A stretch of 7,708 nt of DNA, taken from NCBI GenBank assembly GCA_934293835.1, contig CAKQZO010000075.1, forward strand, positions 1 to 7,708. The letters are read 5' to 3'. Below are positions 4,447 to 7,708 of this stretch, one piece after another (positions within the stretch are counted from its first letter, which is position 1; every line of letters starts with the position of its first letter). The stretch comes from an uncultured Lacticaseibacillus sp. Lineage in GTDB: Bacteria; Bacillota; Bacilli; Lactobacillales; Lactobacillaceae. The position numbers and the translations under genes are program-made. The notes under the pieces are model-generated. The model searched no databases. It was not told the DNA's origin and saw only the letters and a program-made list of their open reading frames with translations.

Positions 4447-6681
4447 ATGGCTGAAGAAATTGAACTAACGCAAGATCAGGTTCTGGACATGTGCCGCGCG
4501 TACATGGGTCCTAAACACGTCGCTTTTGTCAAAAAAGCGTATGACTTCGCCGCTTATGTCCATCACGATCAGCGGCGCAAGTCTGGCGAGCCGTATATCA
4601 TCCACCCCATCCAAGTCGCCGGCATCCTCGCCGATCTTAGGATGGATCCGATCACCGTTGCCAGCGGCTACCTGCACGATGTCGTCGAAGACACCAACAT
4701 CACGCTGGGCGACATTCAAGAGGTGTTCGGTAAGGAAACGGCGATCATCGTCGACGGCCTCACCAAGTTGTCGAAGGTGACCTACGTGGCCCACAAAGAT
4801 GAATTGGCCGAGAATCACCGCAAGATGCTGTTGGCGATGGCCAAAGACATGCGTGTCATCTTGGTCAAGCTGGCTGATCGGTTGCACAACATGCGCACGC
4901 TCATGCACCTGCGTCCGGACAAGCAGCGCCGCATCGCCAACGAAACGCTGGAGATCTATGCCCCGCTGGCCGATCGCTTAGGGATCAGCACCATCAAATG
5001 GGAGCTCGAAGACCTCAGCCTGCGCTATCTCAATCCACAACAATACTACCGCATCGCGCAGCTGATGAAGTCCAAGCGTGGCGAGCGGGAAGCCTATATC
5101 CAAGGCGCGATCAAGGAAATCAATGCCGCGCTGGCCGATCTCAACATGCATTATGAGATTTACGGGCGGCCGAAGCACATCTATTCGATCTACAAGAAGA
5201 TGCGCGACAAACACAAGCAGTTCGATGAATTGTACGATCTGTTGGCGGTGCGGGTCATCACTGAGACCATCAAGGATTGTTACGCAGTGCTCGGCGCCAT
5301 TCATACGAAGTGGAAGCCGATGCCTGGGCGCTTCAAGGACTACATCGCGATGCCTAAGGCGAACATGTATCAGAGTCTGCACACAACGGTCATCGGCCCC
5401 AAAGGCAAGCCCCTTGAGGTTCAGATCCGTACCGAAGAGATGCACCACGTCGCCGAATACGGGGTCGCTGCGCACTGGGCGTACAAGGAAGGCCAGACTC
5501 AAGAGGTGCAATACGACCGCTCCGGCAAGAAGCTCGACATGTTCCGCGAGATCTTGGAGCTGCAAGACGAAGCCGATGATGCCAACGACTTCATGGAATC
5601 CGTCAAAGGCGACATTTTCTCTGACCGGGTGTATGTCTTCACACCACTAGGGGATGTTTATGAGTTGCCAAACGGCGACGGTCCGCTTGATTTTGCCTAT
5701 ATGGTGCACACCGACGTCGGCAACAAAACCGTTGGCGCTAAGGTCAACGGCAAGATCGTCCCGCTGAACTATCAGCTCAAGAACGGTGACATCGTCGAGG
5801 TCCTCACCAGTGCCGGCTCCAAGCCGAGCCGTGACTGGGTGAATCTGGTGTTCACCTCCCGCGCGCGCAACAAAATTCGGCGCTACTTCAAGCAAGAAGA
5901 CAAAGAGGTTAACGCCGTCAAAGGCCGCGACATGCTCGAGCGGCAGCTGCTCGATACCGGCTACACCCCGAAGGACTTCTTCGCCCCGAAGCAGGCCATG
6001 GCCGACTTGCTGACGCGGCTGAATTTCAATCAAGAAGACGAGTTGATGAGTGCCATCGGCTACGGCGAGTACACCCCGAAGATCATCGCCAATCGCTTGA
6101 CCGAGAAGGTGCGCCGCGAGAAGGAAAAGGCGGATCAGGCGGCCAAGGAAAAGGCGATCCTTGAAGCCCACCAGAAGGTCACGACCGTCAACCGCGACAA
6201 GCCGGCCCCGAAGCCGACCTCGCGCACCCAAGAAGGAATCGTGATCGAAGGCGTCGACAACTTGCTGGTCCACCTGGCCAAGTGTTGCAACCCCGTGCCA
6301 GGCGATCAGATCGTCGGCTATGTGACGAAAGGGCGCGGGGTCACGATCCATCGCACCGACTGCCCGAACGTCGCGGCAGATACGGAGATGGCGGGGCGGC
6401 TGATCGATGTGGCGTGGCAGAACCTCAATGATCAGAGTCAGCTCTTTGACACCGACCTTGAGATCTATGGCTATAACCGTTCCGGCTTGTTGAACGATGT
6501 CTTACAGACGCTCAACGCGCAGACGAAGAACCTTAACAATGTGATCGGCCGCGTCGATCACGATAAGATGGCCGACATCCATGTCACCGTCGGGATCCGC
6601 AACCTCGCGCATCTCGACCGCATGATGGACGCCATCAAGAATATCCCTGATATTTATGAGGTCAAGCGGACCCAAGGCTAA
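4447..6681 (+). CDS. rel: Bifunctional (p)ppGpp synthetase/hydrolase Rel (RelA/SpoT homologue)
   Basis: This long RSH enzyme makes (p)ppGpp from ATP and GTP/GDP when uncharged tRNA stalls the ribosome, and hydrolyses it with a Mn-dependent HD domain. Its 744 residues are full length. The hydrolase domain (about 25-190) has intact HD residues His53, His77-Asp78 and Asp144, plus the EDT motif (81-83). The synthetase domain (about 235-345) has GRPKHIYSIYKKM (240-252) with Arg241, metal-binding Asp264, RFKD (295-298), YQSLHTTV (308-315) and Glu324 in EVQIRTE. RFKD is the RXKD form typical of bifunctional enzymes, as opposed to EXDD of RelA. The C-terminal half has TGS (about 393-455), a helical region, a charged coiled-coil linker (about 551-580), a zinc-finger domain with Cys613-Cys614, His635 and Cys639, and an ACT domain (about 668-742). 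The start is ATG at 4447, with AGGAGGA (4434-4440) upstream. The 87-base spacer before it shows no strong promoter or terminator. Confidence 0.97.
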   Translation: MAEEIELTQDQVLDMCRAYMGPKHVAFVKKAYDFAAYVHHDQRRKSGEPYIIHPIQVAGILADLRMDPITVASGYLHDVVEDTNITLGDIQEVFGKETAIIVDGLTKLSKVTYVAHKDELAENHRKMLLAMAKDMRVILVKLADRLHNMRTLMHLRPDKQRRIANETLEIYAPLADRLGISTIKWELEDLSLRYLNPQQYYRIAQLMKSKRGEREAYIQGAIKEINAALADLNMHYEIYGRPKHIYSIYKKMRDKHKQFDELYDLLAVRVITETIKDCYAVLGAIHTKWKPMPGRFKDYIAMPKANMYQSLHTTVIGPKGKPLEVQIRTEEMHHVAEYGVAAHWAYKEGQTQEVQYDRSGKKLDMFREILELQDEADDANDFMESVKGDIFSDRVYVFTPLGDVYELPNGDGPLDFAYMVHTDVGNKTVGAKVNGKIVPLNYQLKNGDIVEVLTSAGSKPSRDWVNLVFTSRARNKIRRYFKQEDKEVNAVKGRDMLERQLLDTGYTPKDFFAPKQAMADLLTRLNFNQEDELMSAIGYGEYTPKIIANRLTEKVRREKEKADQAAKEKAILEAHQKVTTVNRDKPAPKPTSRTQEGIVIEGVDNLLVHLAKCCNPVPGDQIVGYVTKGRGVTIHRTDCPNVAADTEMAGRLIDVAWQNLNDQSQLFDTDLEIYGYNRSGLLNDVLQTLNAQTKNLNNVIGRVDHDKMADIHVTVGIRNLAHLDRMMDAIKNIPDIYEVKRTQG

Positions 6682-6708
6682 CGGTTTTGATTGGCAAACG
6701 GAGGAAAC

Positions 6709-7155
6709 ATGCGAGCAGTCATTCAACGCGTCTCTTCGGCGCAAGTGACGATTGATGGGGCGGTGCACGGTGCCATCGATCAGGGATTCATGGTGTTAGT
6801 CGGGGTCGGCCCTGACGACGAACAGGCCGATGTCGCCTACCTCGTGCACAAAATCAGCAAGTTACGCGTTTTTGCAGATGCGCAAGGCAAGATGAATCTG
6901 GACATCCACCAGATTGGTGGGGCGGTGTTGTCGATTTCTCAGTTTACGCTTTATGCCAGTACCACCCACGGCAACCGGCCGAGTTTCATCAACGCGGCAC
7001 CGCCTGCACTCGGCGAGCGGCTGTATCTGGCGTTCAATCAGGCGCTAGAGGCGGAAGGCTTGCGCGTGGCCACCGGCGTTTTTGGCGCAGACATGCAAGT
7101 CGCTTTGGTCAACGATGGGCCAATCACGATCATGATCGATTCGAAGGAAAAATAG
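6709..7155 (+). CDS. dtd: D-aminoacyl-tRNA deacylase
   Basis: Dtd is a cytoplasmic homodimer that hydrolyses D-amino acids (and glycine mischarged on tRNA-Ala) from tRNA, preventing their entry into translation. The 148 residues are the usual length. Family signatures are [13 protein letters not shown] (1-13), SQFTLYA (77-83, Thr80 being the family's active-site threonine), GNRPSF (88-93) and VNDGPITI (134-141), which carries the Gly-cisPro pair (137-138) that excludes L-amino acids. All are intact. The start is ATG at 6709 with GGAGG (6700-6704) 4 bases upstream. An in-frame TTG at 6691 would add six residues encoded across that binding site and is rejected. It follows rel after 27 bases with no terminator. 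rel-dtd pairs are common in Firmicutes. Its stop codon overlaps the ribosome binding site of the next gene. Confidence 0.96.
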   Translation: MRAVIQRVSSAQVTIDGAVHGAIDQGFMVLVGVGPDDEQADVAYLVHKISKLRVFADAQGKMNLDIHQIGGAVLSISQFTLYASTTHGNRPSFINAAPPALGERLYLAFNQALEAEGLRVATGVFGADMQVALVNDGPITIMIDSKEK

Positions 7156-7168
7156 GAGAAAATATTTA

Positions 7169-7708
7169 GTGATTACCAACGCAATCTGGGACCTCGACGG
7201 GACCTTATATGACACTTATCCAGGAATCTTGAAGGCTCTGCACGACACGTTGTTGAGCATCGACGTCAAGATCGACAAGGATGCCTTGTACAAGATCATC
7301 AAACACGGGTCGGTCACCGAAACCGCCTTGAGTTTCGCCCGCCAGCAAGGGCGCGTCGAGGCCGACGTTTTGGCGGATTATCACCGGCGCGAGGCTCTGG
7401 AAGTCATGAAGGCAACCCCATATCCGCAAACCGCCGCGGTACTCAAGGCGGTCAAGGCCGCAGGCGGCAACAACCTCTTGATGACGCATCGCGACGACAA
7501 GGCCTGGACGCTTTTGGCGCGCAACGGCCTGGACGACTTGTTCTTAGGCGGCGTCACGAGTGACCTCCACCTGGCGCGCAAGCCCAAGCCCGACGCGGTC
7601 TTGTATCTGGTCGATCGCTTCCAGCTCAATCCTGAGCGCACGGCGATGATCGGCGATCGCAAGCTCGATGTCATCGCTGGACAAGCTGCTGGCGTGCAAG
7701 GTGTGTAC
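7169..7708 (+). CDS. HAD-superfamily hydrolase, subfamily IA-like, truncated by the window end
   Basis: The first 180 codons are present and the frame is still open at the window edge. The protein begins MITNAIWDLDGTLYD, giving HAD motif I DLDGT (residues 8-12; nucleophile Asp8 and acid/base Asp10). A helical cap follows. Motif II is the Thr in LLMTHR, motif III is the Lys in RKPKPDAV, and motif IV is GDRKLD near the C-terminal end of the visible part. Such enzymes are Mg-dependent phosphatases of small phosphorylated metabolites; the phosphoglycolate phosphatase-like group is the nearest broad class, but the substrate cannot be predicted. The start is GTG at 7169 with AGGAG (7154-7158) 10 bases upstream, overlapping the dtd stop. 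The 13-base gap makes co-transcription with dtd very likely. Confidence 0.9.
   Translation, partial: MITNAIWDLDGTLYDTYPGILKALHDTLLSIDVKIDKDALYKIIKHGSVTETALSFARQQGRVEADVLADYHRREALEVMKATPYPQTAAVLKAVKAAGGNNLLMTHRDDKAWTLLARNGLDDLFLGGVTSDLHLARKPKPDAVLYLVDRFQLNPERTAMIGDRKLDVIAGQAAGVQGVY

Noticed and set aside
4978..5565. Open 195-codon frame on the minus strand and overlapping plus-strand frame at 5078-5650 within rel
   Set aside because: Both overlap the conserved synthetase domain of rel. The plus-strand one is Arg/Ser/Thr-rich in the manner of an out-of-frame translation.
5647..6351. Open 234-codon frame on the minus strand within rel
   Set aside because: It is antisense to the TGS, helical and linker regions of an intact rel gene, has low-complexity residue content, and lacks a promoter or ribosome binding site. 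Long antisense frames are expected in GC-rich coding DNA.
1..7708. CRISPR array, insertion sequence, phage or toxin-antitoxin module
   Set aside because: No regularly spaced repeats, transposase, integrase or recognisable toxin-antitoxin pair is present. The two unknown small genes are convergent, not arranged as an operon pair.

Overview
The window reads as a chromosomal housekeeping segment of a Gram-positive bacterium, most likely a GC-rich member of the Lactobacillaceae. The reasons are strong AGGAGG-type ribosome binding sites before most genes, GTG and probable TTG starts, a single long bifunctional Rel of the Firmicutes type, and the neighbourhood 3-methyladenine DNA glycosylase / DUF3013 / prmA / rsmE / rel / dtd, which I associate from memory with lactobacilli. 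Genus and species cannot be fixed from the sequence alone.

Bases 1-309 are AT-rich and hold no convincing gene. They contain a terminator for an unseen upstream gene (17-43), a possible promoter (42-70), several small inverted repeats and a good promoter (242-270). That promoter drives a 136-residue protein of unknown function (310-720). A second unknown small gene (850-1092, minus strand) converges on it. Between the two lies a perfect 21-bp inverted repeat (790-845), most simply a bidirectional terminator. The minus-strand gene and the glycosylase gene aag then diverge from a 140-base spacer. This spacer carries a 10-bp palindrome, an orphan Shine-Dalgarno sequence and an unusual aag start region.

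From 1233 to the window end, every gene is on the plus strand with overlaps or short gaps and no visible terminator. The order is aag (base-excision repair), a DUF3013-like acidic protein, prmA (ribosomal protein L11 methylation), rsmE (16S rRNA m3U1498 methylation), a small multi-pass membrane protein, rel ((p)ppGpp synthesis and hydrolysis), dtd (D-aminoacyl-tRNA deacylase), and a HAD-family phosphatase cut off by the window end. The set joins ribosome and translation quality control (prmA, rsmE, dtd) with the stringent-response enzyme that senses uncharged tRNA on the ribosome (rel), plus DNA repair.

I found no CRISPR array, insertion sequence, tRNA, rRNA or defence system. The points most worth a second look are the AT-rich leader region before the orphan gene at 310, the perfect inverted repeat, the aag start region with its possible leader peptide, and the unassigned membrane protein between rsmE and rel.
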